Assembly: GCF_014356525.2 (NCBI RefSeq)
Contig: NC_052506.1
Coordinates: 20,425,916-20,489,915 of the forward strand
Length of the DNA: 64,000 nucleotides
From: Nilaparvata lugens
Taxonomy: Eukaryota > Arthropoda > Insecta > Hemiptera > Delphacidae
Reading direction: 5' to 3'
Part shown: piece by piece, positions 34,594 to 43,840 of the stretch
How positions within the stretch are numbered: the stretch's first letter is position 1
Layout of the letters: the number at the start of each line of letters is the position of its first letter
Notes under the pieces: model-generated
Database searches by the model: none
Told to the model about the DNA's origin: nothing
The model's input: the letters and a program-made list of their open reading frames with translations, nothing else
Program-made: the position numbers and the translations under genes

Positions 34594-36579
34594 TGGTTTA
34601 TTAGCTGTAGTTTTCTGTATATCTGGTGGCGGGTCGTTGGGTGTTGGGTTCCGGGTTTTTTGTTGATTCAAACCTATTGCATGTGCTAGTGTATAATTTG
34701 TACTTACTTGTTGAGGTGGCGGTTTATAATTTCTGTTGTAACTGTTTTGTGTGTGATTATTATGTGAGTTTAATCGATCACGGCCATCATAGTGATTCCT
34801 ACGATTGCTCTGCTGGGCATAGTGGTTGGTTGTACGATTTTGAAATTTTTCATTATTCCAATTACCATTTTGCCTGTGCTCATAGCGGCGTTCAAATTGA
34901 GGAGCAGATCGGTAGCGATCATATGATACCGGTTCATATTTTTGGCTGTTATGCGGATTAAATTTTGAATTATGTTGATTTGATGCGTATCTCTGGTCTG
35001 AGCGGTGGTTTGATATTGCCATTGCAGACTGTATGCCATATAAATGATTAATCAGCTGCTTGCAATCAGTAATGGGTTGTGTGGCGAGTGCCATTCTAAC
35101 TTGATACGGTAGCTTCTTTAAAATAATACTTGCTAATGCCGATTCATTAATGGGCTCGCTCAATTGAGAATTTTTAAACTGTAGGGCAGTGACGAAAGTG
35201 GTACATGCACCGTCTAAGTTAGGGTTGAACTCGCATGATATGATGTCCGCTAGCACGTCCAACTGTTTACTTCTGCTCCAATACTGTTCCAGGAAGACAG
35301 CTACAAACTCATCCAATGATGTAAATTCATGGGCTCTACTCCGAAAGAACATCAGGGGTTCGCCAATCAATAAATTAGTCAAACGAAGACGCCAAAAATT
35401 CCAAGAGGTAGGTGCAAGAGTTTGTACTAATTTTATCTGATCAATGAATGGTTGAGGTTGCAAATGGCGATCAGTATTATCAAATTTTCCTAGTCCTTGT
35501 AATATACTATGTACGTTGAGGTTGTCTGTTTGAATCCCTTGAGGTCGTTGTTGAATATGATTTTCTAATGCTGTTATTTTTTCCTGTGTTATCTGCCATT
35601 GACTATTATGTGTAATTTTATTTGCGTTTACTTCTTGATTTAATTGAGTCAGAGTGGATTTTTGAATTAGTAGAGTTCCGTTTAAAGCTTTACAGGTTTC
35701 AGTATTTTGATTGATGCTACCTTGCAGTTGGTTCATTTTTGTGGACATATTAATCTGTTTATTTTGTATTTCTTTAATACTGTTAATATTTTTGTCAACT
35801 GTAGTTGTTAATGTTTGATTGGCAACGGTAATTTGTTTGTGGATTTCTTGGTGGCAATCGGCCTTAATGTTATTGGTTATATCCTGAATGGGTGTAGTGA
35901 TTTGTATGGTTAGGTTATCTATCCTTTCGTTGAGCTCACATGTAACCGTATCCAACCTTTCCGATAATCCTGCCGTAACTTTATCCTGACTTTCTTTCTG
36001 TAGATTTATCATTGCTTTTAATTCTTCCCTATGATTCTCTACTTTAGCCTCAATAGTATCCAACCGTCGTTCTACTGATTTTATAGCGCCCGCTGTCTCT
36101 TTCATGCCCTGTTCCATTGTTTGCTTATTTGCCTCTTTCATTTCCACATTCTCTTTTTTAATCTCCTGCATCATTTTGTCCATTGTGTTTTGTAGCATAA
36201 TATTGAACATACTGCTAGTTTGTTCCATCATTACCTTTTGAAAAGGATCTAGCTCTGTGACTGAAAATAGACTTTGTTTGCTCAGATGTGACTCGGCCTC
36301 TGGAGATGCGGGTTCGGCAGGCTGCTCCTCGCCCCCTTCAAAGTTGATCTCTACTATCCGTTGATTCAATGGTGTGTCAGCGGCGTCGATTCGAGTGGAT
36401 GATAGAGGTTGCAGACCTGGTGGATCGAAGACTATCGACCCGACGCTTCCTGGTTCCCTTTCTCGTGGCGTATTGGCATCTACCGTGGTGGGGTTTGATG
36501 TGCTTGGAGTCGACAAAGTGGGATCTGTGCAACCGCCGTACATATATGAAACTTCAGAGTTTGCGGGAGTGTGATTCAT
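34591..36579 (-). CDS. gag: Gag structural protein of the LTR element
   Basis: The 662-residue frame starts at the ATG at 36579, about 535 bases inside the upstream LTR. Residues 1-110 are Pro/Ser/Thr-rich. About 115-345 are a long heptad-rich coiled coil with many Gln, Glu, Lys and Asn. About 375-530 are the retrotransposon Gag core (FWRLRLTNLL, LDEFVAVFLEQYW). The tail (540-662) is Asn/Arg/His/Gln-rich and basic and lacks a CCHC zinc knuckle, so RNA binding may rely on that basic tail. It ends CCA-TGA, and the pol frame follows in the same phase. The size and coiled coil are larger than usual for Ty3/gypsy Gag. Confidence 0.85.
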   Translation of the reverse strand: MNHTPANSEVSYMYGGCTDPTLSTPSTSNPTTVDANTPREREPGSVGSIVFDPPGLQPLSSTRIDAADTPLNQRIVEINFEGGEEQPAEPASPEAESHLSKQSLFSVTELDPFQKVMMEQTSSMFNIMLQNTMDKMMQEIKKENVEMKEANKQTMEQGMKETAGAIKSVERRLDTIEAKVENHREELKAMINLQKESQDKVTAGLSERLDTVTCELNERIDNLTIQITTPIQDITNNIKADCHQEIHKQITVANQTLTTTVDKNINSIKEIQNKQINMSTKMNQLQGSINQNTETCKALNGTLLIQKSTLTQLNQEVNANKITHNSQWQITQEKITALENHIQQRPQGIQTDNLNVHSILQGLGKFDNTDRHLQPQPFIDQIKLVQTLAPTSWNFWRLRLTNLLIGEPLMFFRSRAHEFTSLDEFVAVFLEQYWSRSKQLDVLADIISCEFNPNLDGACTTFVTALQFKNSQLSEPINESALASIILKKLPYQVRMALATQPITDCKQLINHLYGIQSAMAISNHRSDQRYASNQHNSKFNPHNSQKYEPVSYDRYRSAPQFERRYEHRQNGNWNNEKFQNRTTNHYAQQSNRRNHYDGRDRLNSHNNHTQNSYNRNYKPPPQQVSTNYTLAHAIGLNQQKTRNPTPNDPPPDIQKTTANKP

Positions 36580-37114
36580 TATGTCAAATATGATAAATGC
36601 TAATTAAACAGTGACAAAAATGATAAGCGAAGATGCTTAAAAAAGAGACACAAACCGGGACTTACAGTGAACAGTGATGTGTAAAGTGTTTGGATACTCT
36701 TACAACAAGGTATTTATACTTAAGTTTTTTACAATGCTCTAGCGCCCCCAATGTTTTGTTGATTTATTCTTGGCTAGTTTACAGGCTGCGACTTATTTTC
36801 CAACCGGCTTAAACACCTAATATATTTTTGACTAGAAAGTAATAGCAGTTTAGGCTTATAAAATATAATCTCTCTTTATAAACATGTAATTTTTCACAGT
36901 ACTAATAATATAAAATTTTCTTTAAAACATATAATTTCTCTCTATTTAAAGCTCTTGTTTCCCCAAAAAGTAATACAAATTTCCTTCGCCAGTTTTCCTC
37001 ACAACTCGTATAAGTTATCTATAATTTTCAATATGGTTATTGACTTAATTTCAAATAATTATTCAATGAGCTTGGCTCTCATCATCAGTCCCACGTTGGT
37101 ACGACATGTCTTTG
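36580..37114 (-). other. 5' leader of the LTR element
   Basis: This lies between the upstream LTR and the gag ATG. A primer-binding site should lie next to 37114. The adjacent minus-strand sequence begins CAAAGACATGTCGTACCAA, which I cannot match to a tRNA 3' end, and a TGGGACTGATGATGAG stretch begins some 20 bases in. Confidence 0.5.
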
Positions 37115-39035
37115 TGTCACGTTATTCTTTATATTTAAATAACGATTAGCCTCCTGCTTGGCATCAGTCGGTAAAGCATGAGATTTGATATAATTAGGTC
37201 GTGGTTTTCTAATAGTATTCAGTCTTAAAAAATCTTGATAGGCCTAGATATGGGCTTCTCCTATAACTCTTGTAATTCAATAAATAATAAATATATATAT
37301 AAATGATACTTATACTATAGTGTTGAGGAATAAAAAATAAATTGCACACCATGAAAGTTTCATACATATATTACATAAATAATGCAAAGATCAATCGAGG
37401 CAAAAAATATATATAGAGCGATAAAAAATATAATATAAAAATAGAACAATAATTGAAATCAATAAAAATATCACAGGCTAACTTTATATTCTAGATTTAT
37501 GGCACGAATCATTACCATGTGCCTTTATCTTAAAATCATATGCATTCTGTTGCATGTAGCTGCGATATGCGCTTGCTAATACTTGTCGACTTGGATAATT
37601 CAATCAAAAAATGTGTGCTCTAAGATCAGCTTGATAAATTAGCCACTAATAATCCAAATATATATATATATTAAAATCTCTAGTATTTAGTAGATTTATT
37701 TGTATCGAATATATATTTTTATCTCAGGGTGCAAGATTCGGCACCTGACGGAATAGGTAGAGCCATTCATCTAGTGAATTAGAACTATAATAAATTATCG
37801 CAAATTGTATTGCAAAAAATTAAATATTATATGCATATGTTTTAATAGCCTAGATTTCGTACTTCTTTGATTTAATAGAATTTCTAAAATATTGATCTAT
37901 ATTTTTCTTTCAAATAAATACCTTTAATACTAATTTTACTTGCGCAAGTATTACTCTTATTAATTTCTCAATTTATAATAAAACCCTTTCGGCGAGCTAG
38001 CTTTGATCATCAGATTAATTCGAAGCACTAGGGCGCCCATCACTAATTCAAATTTAATCACTCACGTGTCGAAAATCTTCTTGTAAGCCGCCGATGTCGA
38101 TCCAACTCCATGTGGTCCGGGAATATGGTAGCCGGAATCGTCTCCTCCAAGGGGTTATAAATTTAATTAAAAATGAAAATGACTTCTGCTTCACAATAGC
38201 ATCACGAAGTCTTTTAAGAAATTTAATAATTTACTTTAACTTTAACTTTTACAAAATCATTAGTAAGGTACTTCGCTCTAAAATATTTGGGGTCCTCTTA
38301 TGGTGGCATTTGGCTGGCGAGTGCTGGTTCTTCCTTCTCAAGTTTTACAGATCCTCTTTCCGACTTTCAAATTAGCATAAAATTTAAATATCTTAGTCCT
38401 CCGCCATTTAGGTTCAAATAGATCTTACAAAAAATACCAAAATATTGCTTAGATTATATGATTAATAATTTCTTTGCATTCGAGCCATATCGATAACATA
38501 GATTACACAAATTTTAACACAAAATCTAGTACATTTATATAAATATATAGAAATATTTTTGAACTGGCCTACAGTTGCCGCCTATTAACTGCCGTTTTAC
38601 TATTGGTGCATGCAAATTTTATTCGGTATTCATGCGCCTGGTAACTCTTATTTCCTGAATACATTAAATTATTTTTATTTGGTTTTTTATTTATGCTCTT
38701 TGCATGCTAGTTAATATTCTATACATTAATATTAATTCCATGCTACCTAATAATTAGCCACGTGGACGGGTGTTTTTTCATATTGCACACCATCTGATTG
38801 CAATAAAGCTCTGCCAAGGGGTTTTGGTCAGATTCTACGTTCCTCGGTTTGATCGATCTCTAGGTCACCGATCCGTGAATACATGTACATAACCTCAATC
38901 TTCAAATATTTTATATAATAATCTATTTATGAGCAATAAACTTCCTTCAAATCCTTTTTAGGTTCTTGTACCATTTAGCCAGAATAAGCTGATGCTATCT
39001 AATCTTAGTTATTATCTATTTGGCGATATTAGCCA
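37115..39035 (-). repeat. Upstream (5') LTR of the retrotransposon
   Basis: 1,921 bp. It carries the about 85-90 bp block missing from the other LTR and one copy of the SINE-like edge block. Identity with 28235-30074 is very high, with about half a dozen visible substitutions or single-base indels over 1.8 kb. Confidence 0.92.
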
Positions 39036-39290
39036 GTTAAATCAACGCTGACAGTTGAAAGTGATTCGTTAATGTGTCAGAGTACTCGACGAAAAACGAA
39101 AAACGAATGCTTCCAGTTAAATCGACGCTGACAGTTGAAAGTGATTCGTTAATGTGTCAGAGTACTCGACGAAAAACGAATGCTTCCAGTTAAATCGACG
39201 TTGACAGTTGAAAGTGATTCATTAATGTGTCAGAGTACTCGACGGAAAACGAATGCTTCCAGTTAAATCAACGCTGACAGAAAGTGAATT
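39036..39290. repeat. Tandem array, right part (about 72-bp units)
   Basis: Three to four units of CAGTTAAATC(A/G)ACGCTGACAG, then AGTGATTCGTTAATGTGTCA, then GTACTCGACGAAAAACGAAT. They are more homogeneous than the left part of the array at 26655-28042, from which the LTR element separates them. Confidence 0.85.
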
Positions 39291-39316
39291 TCAGTTGCGG
39301 ACGTTGACACTTGATG

Positions 39317-39421
39317 TCAGTCAGTGAGCTTGTAGGGTGGAAGACGCGAGGGTGATTTCGCGCACGCGTAGTATGAAGGAACGTGTGTGAAGGAGTTTAG
39401 TGTACAGGGGTCGATACTACG
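39317..39421 (+). promoter_or_regulatory. Putative promoter and non-coding first exon of the SPSB-like gene
   Basis: A CpG-richer stretch (GACGCGAGGG, CGCGCACGCG) follows TCAGTCAGT (39318-39326), which fits the arthropod initiator consensus TCAGT. It ends at a strong donor, ACG then GTGAGTGTCC, at 39422. Joined to the exon at 40814, the coding frame meets an in-frame TGA upstream of the first ATG, so this exon would be 5' UTR. The transcription start is inferred. Confidence 0.5.
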
Positions 39422-40813
39422 GTGAGTGTCCAATTCAACATGGAAAGGCTAAAACAACAGACTAGCTGCTAGCTCAATACAAGCCGCTCAATAACGTCAA
39501 CTGGCATGGAAACATCATAGCATGTAGTAGTATTTTGTGTGTTCAGTGCCCCTGTGTTATTCAGATTTATTTACACCGTAGGGCTTTCGGCTAATTCACA
39601 CAGTAAGTAGCCTCTGTCAGTATACTTGAACACTTTCCATAGATGTATTTCATTACACTTTTTTTTCATGAATCTGGGAAAAAGAATAATTAACTGGGAA
39701 TGGAAGTGCTTCAGTACATAGCTTTCCTAATCCATTATCAATATCATTTCAACATAAATAGCATATACATTTTTATCAAACAGATACCTCTAATCTAATC
39801 TGAAGCAAAAAATGAATAATTCACTCTGGGAATGGAACTGGAAAATAAATAGCATTTCTAATCAATTATCAAACTTATTTCTACATTTAAATTTGAAGCA
39901 TATATAGATTTTGATCAAGCAGGCACCTGTAATATAATAACTTATCTGAAGACTGAAGCAAGGCCGGTGATTGATATAATATTTTGATTTCAACATACAG
40001 TAGCCTACTACACCCTAATACAACAAAGTGTATGGGCCATTCTAATAATGAGCTGGTGTTATTCAAATAGAAAAAAAAATCATGGGAAATGAATCCAGAA
40101 TCAAAAGAATGTAGGATAATATTTTGTTGAATAAGTGTATTCAGTAATACAGGAATGGCTATTTGAAATGGGAATAGTTTCAGTATTAATATTCTGTAGA
40201 ATATAAGTAATGCGTTCAGTAACTTATACAGATAAGAATAATTATTCAGGAAATAATTATGAAAAGTCTACTCAGCATGGACTATTTCTGAGGAATTCAA
40301 AGCTTTAAAATGACACATATTGTTATCACCACACCTATAAAATAATTGTTGAAGTGTAACAAAAGTAGTAAAAATAAATAATAGAAATATTCATTTTTTC
40401 TATATACCTACACAAATTTCTTGGAAAAAATTCAAGAGTTGAATCTACAGTCGATTATTAAAAAGAGATATTATTTACAAAACTGTTATTTGTGGATGAA
40501 TAACATTATAGTTTGATAATATTATCAATAATTAGTTTTTTTCATATCTGTTTGTAATAATACTGTACAAGAACCAGAGTATTTCTCATCTAGATATTTC
40601 ATTTCTGATCCAATGAAGGTATAGCAATAAAAACTTTCAATATTCCACATTTTTTACTTGGGCTACTATATCGATCCCTGATAATTGAATAGGTAATAAT
40701 TATAGAGTATAAGATACTAAGTATTAAATACTGAGGTATGACAAAGATTCATTGAGAGGTTCTATCCCAAATATTGTTCAGTTTATGAATTTGTCTCCTA
40801 ATTTTGTTTTCAG
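39422..40813 (+). other. First intron of the SPSB-like gene
   Basis: Bounded by GTGAGT and TTTTGTTTTCAG. It is AT-rich and I see no repeat structure of note. Confidence 0.5.
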
Positions 40814-40914
40814 ATGAAATGGCTGGGGTTATTCGCAATGGCTGCGATGACTTTTGGACTTGGAGCAGATATGCAAGAAGCTCAGAAGTCAAGCTCTTTG
40901 GCAGTGGTTTGAAA
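40814..40914 (+). CDS. SPSB-like gene, exon 2 (start codon exon)
   Basis: The coding part begins at the ATG at 40819, the second ATG of the exon; the first (40814) is out of frame and closes before the donor. It encodes 32 residues, including CDDFWTWSRYARSS, then GSGLK, and ends at a GTGAGA donor in phase 0. The DFWTW stretch sits where SPSB proteins start their SPRY domain, just before the first core strand. The join to the exon at 42335 gives GLK then VAHFHPNWSSGTAG, a smooth SPRY entry. Confidence 0.75.
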
Positions 40915-42334
40915 GTGAGAATTCATTTAACTGTATCAACATCAATATTCATAATATTGTAATATCATCAATTTTGATAGATCTTTCAATGAAAAATATT
41001 TGGTTACATTATCATTGTAAGGTAGCGGTATGATATTACGTTTGAGAACAGTGCTTAATGATTATGCTTATTGATTATTCTAATGATTTCGAAATCTTTT
41101 ATTGATTTATTAAAAAAGCCTGCCTATTAAAGATAAAATTAAGATTGACAACAAAGAGTAACCCATCTAGTAATTATGAATATTATTTCAGTAGCCACAT
41201 AGCTTCCATTTAATTTATCCAATGTCATGGATCAAGCTTCTAATTTTTTTATTCACTTCAACAAATATTTTGTAGAAAACATAAATCTTCTCAGGAAATA
41301 AGAGATAGATTTTTAATTCATTGAAGATTTTTGTTGGATTCCGATGGTTCCCCAATAAATTTTCACTTGAATTCATCGAAAATATTGATCAGCAAATACC
41401 AAGATATTCCAATTGAAAAATGAATATCTTAAAAATTACCTTATTTTCAAATCAGTTCAAAATATTCTCAAATTTACAGAAAATACCATAATATTATTCT
41501 TCATACACCAAATTCACTTTCAGGTTTATATATTAATTGTACTACAACATGATTGATATAGTAAGGTAGATAAGAGTATCAAAACTGCAGTTAGGCATTC
41601 AAATTTTAAAATTGGGAACAATTTTAAATTACCAAGGGCCGCCTACATGGAAAAACGGCTTGAGATGCCGCCCTAACCAGGATTGAAAAAAATTATATAT
41701 GCTTTCTACATTCAATTTCATCAATTTATTCTTTCTCTCAACCCAGTTTGGTTCCAGATTTGAATTTTGAAAAACATCCTAATAAACGAGACTCTTTATT
41801 TTGCACGTAGCTCAAATCCACCCAATTTCATTCATTAACTCTTTTCATCAACCCGATTCTCGCTCTAGATTTTAATTTGAAAAGCATCGACTCTTAACGA
41901 CTCTTCACTTTGCAGGTAGCCTATATGCAGGACCTTCCTATATACCAGTATAGGTAGTATAATATAGGAAGACCTGAGGTAGCTCAATTTACTATTTACT
42001 CATTTATTTTTCCTCTCAACTCAATTTGACTCCAGATTTCAATATTAAAATAAAAATAAACATTCTAAAGTTGCGTACAGACTTGAGCGTCACGAACATG
42101 CGTATTTCACTTTTCATCAGCTGATTGCAGACTATATGTACAGAGACAATAAGCGTAGGATAGCATCAGTTGATGAAAAGTTAAATGCGCGTGTTCGAGG
42201 TGCTAAATTCTGTACGCAGCTTTAGATGATGTCTACATTCAATTTCAATAATTTATTCTTTCTCTCAACTCAATTTGGCTGTAGATTTAAAATTGCAAAA
42301 AGCCTCCCATTAAACAAGACTTTGTGTTTGTCAG
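40915..42334 (+). other. Second intron of the SPSB-like gene, with repeated 3' end
   Basis: Four diverged copies of the intron's own 3' end (about 110 bp: ACATTCAATTTCA, TTCTTTCTCTCAAC, GATTT, then an AG acceptor) lie at about 41701-41815, 41816-41930, 41985-42064 and 42230-42345. The first two also copy the first bases of the following exon. A MITE (42065-42225) splits the array. Confidence 0.7.
42065..42225. mobile_element. MITE of the AGGTGCGTACAGAC family inside the intron
   Basis: The ends CTAAAGTTGCGTACAGACTT and the inverse of TGTACGCAGCTTTAG match. Inner blocks are TCATCAGCTGAT and ATCAGTTGATGA. Same family as the copies at 7982, 8384 and 10266. Confidence 0.7.
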
Positions 42335-42955
42335 GTAGCGCACTTCCACCCAAACTGGAGCAGCGGCACGGCGGGTGTTCGCGGCACGCGCATCCTCAAC
42401 AACAGCCGCTACTACTGGGAGCTGCGCGTGTCGCCCCGCATATTCGGCACAAGCATGATGTTCGGCATCGGCACGAAGAAAGCGCGTCTGCACGTGCAAC
42501 ACTTCATCAACCTGCTGGGCGAAAACGAGCACAGCTGGGGCCTGTCGCACAAGGGCCTGCTCTGGCACAACGGCCAGTGCTCGCACTACACGCGGCCCTT
42601 CCGCGAGAACGAGGCCACCACCGTCGGCATTCTCTTCGACGGCATCGAGGGCACGCTCACCTTCTACAAGGACGGCGAGTGCCTCGGAGTCGCCTTCGAA
42701 GGCCTCAACCTGGTGCGCGAGCCTCTCTACCCGATGGCTTCGTCGACGGCCGCCAAAACCGAAATGACTCTCGTCTACATGAAGCGCGACTTCGTCAACC
42801 TGCAGGACCGGTGTCGCGCCGTCATACTCGAAAAGTACAAAACTGAGTCGGAGGTCAGGTCCCTCATGCTGCCTCCGCTTATCAAATCATATCTCACCGA
42901 AGCTATGCACAGGACAGTGTATCCAGTGAAAAAAGCTAATATACTAAATATATAG
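42335..42955 (+). CDS. SPRY domain / SOCS box protein (SPSB3-like), main exon
   Basis: It begins after TTTGTCAG at 42335 in phase 0 and ends at TAG at 42953-42955, giving a 238-residue protein with exon 2. Exon residues 1-155 form the SPRY/B30.2 fold: GTAGVRGTR, YYWELRVS, MFGIGTKKARLHV, LGENEHSWGLSHKGLLWHNG, GTLTFYKDGECLGVAFEGL and PMASSTAAKTEM. The C-terminal part (FVNLQDRCRAVI... LPPLIKSYL) is a SOCS box with the Leu/Pro-rich Cul5-box-like end. Such proteins are substrate receptors of Elongin-Cullin5 ubiquitin ligases; the target here is unknown. Codons are GC-rich, unlike the surroundings. Overlapping frames at 42226 (+) and 42287 (-) are shadows. The last 13 codons lie in the tandem array that follows. 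Confidence 0.9.
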   Translation, partial: VAHFHPNWSSGTAGVRGTRILNNSRYYWELRVSPRIFGTSMMFGIGTKKARLHVQHFINLLGENEHSWGLSHKGLLWHNGQCSHYTRPFRENEATTVGILFDGIEGTLTFYKDGECLGVAFEGLNLVREPLYPMASSTAAKTEMTLVYMKRDFVNLQDRCRAVILEKYKTESEVRSLMLPPLIKSYLTEAMHRTVYPVKKANILNI

Positions 42956-43840
42956 AAACGTGTATCCAGTGAAAAAAGCTAATATACTGAATATATAGAA
43001 ACATAAAGACCAGGGTATCAAAAAAAAATCATTCCCATTATCAGTGCACATGACAGTGTATCAAGTGGAAAAAGATAATATACTAATTAATAAGAACATG
43101 AAAACTTGTAGTACCCTTTATTATTTAAAATATTACAACGACTAGTTTCGACCATAACTTAGGTAATTTTCAAGTTGAAATGTTGAAATGTAATAAAGGG
43201 TACGATATGAACATATGCTTATTTTCATATGATTAATTTATTTCTATTCATTATTTTTTGGGTTGAAGTTATTATTTGTTTATTTATTTTCCACATTTCG
43301 ACTTGAAAATGACCAAAGTTATGGTCGAAACTAGTCGTTCTAATATTTTAAATAATAAAGGGTACTACAAGTTTTCATATTGTTTCTATTAATTTGTAAA
43401 AAATTAGCCCATTCAAGTCAAGTGTTTTTATAATATAATAGATATATAGAAACATAAAACAAGGTATCAATTATAAAAAAATCATTCCAGTGAAAAAAGC
43501 TAATATACTAAATATATAAAAACATAAAGACCAGGGTATCAATAAAAAATCATTCCCATTAACAGTGCACATTACAGTGTATCAAATGGAAAAAGCTAAT
43601 ATACTAAATATATAAAAACATAAAGACCAGGGTATCAATAAAAAATCATTCCCATTATCAGTGCACATTACAGTGTATCAAATGGAAAAAGCTAATATAC
43701 TAAATATATAAAAACAAAGACCAGGGTATCAATGATAAAAAATCATTCCCATTATTAGTGCACATGAAAGTGTATTCAGATAAAAAAGTTAATATAAAAA
43801 ATAAGACCAGGGCATCCAATTTTTGTAAATCATTTCCGTT
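42917..43840. repeat. ~97-bp tandem array starting within the last SPSB codons
   Basis: About seven units follow the pattern GTGTATCCAGTGAAAAAAGC, TAATATACTAAATATATA, AACATAAAGACCAGGGTATC, CATTCCCATTATCAGTGCAC. The first unit is the coding end of the SPSB-like exon including its TAG. The array is split by the inverted-repeat element at 43096-43380. Confidence 0.85.
43096..43380. mobile_element. Inverted-repeat element in the 3' array
   Basis: ATGAAAACTTGTAGTACCCT on the left and its inverse on the right (AGGGTACTACAAGTTTTCAT) are perfect. Inner arms share AAATATTA and ACGACTAGTTTCGACCATAA. It falls within a repeat unit and so is younger than the array. Confidence 0.8.

Larger units (their letters stand above)
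28235..39035 (-). mobile_element. Ty3/gypsy-type LTR retrotransposon, about 10.8 kb, apparently recent
   Basis: Two direct LTRs bound an internal region of about 7 kb that encodes, on the minus strand, Gag then protease-RT-RNase H-integrase (a Ty3/gypsy domain order). The LTR ends are TG...CA in the coding orientation (TGGCTAATATCGCC to CGTGACA). No envelope frame exists between pol and the downstream LTR. It sits inside a tandem array that continues on both sides. I find no clear target-site duplication, and the repeat context plus the 192-bp duplication at the left edge confuse it. Long LTRs recall the Osvaldo/Ulysses group, which is an inference. Confidence 0.93.

Noticed and set aside
42226..42846. 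206-codon frame overlapping the SPSB-like exon
   Set aside because: It is a different frame of the same GC-rich exon, Arg/His-rich with no domain. The SPRY/SOCS frame explains the sequence.
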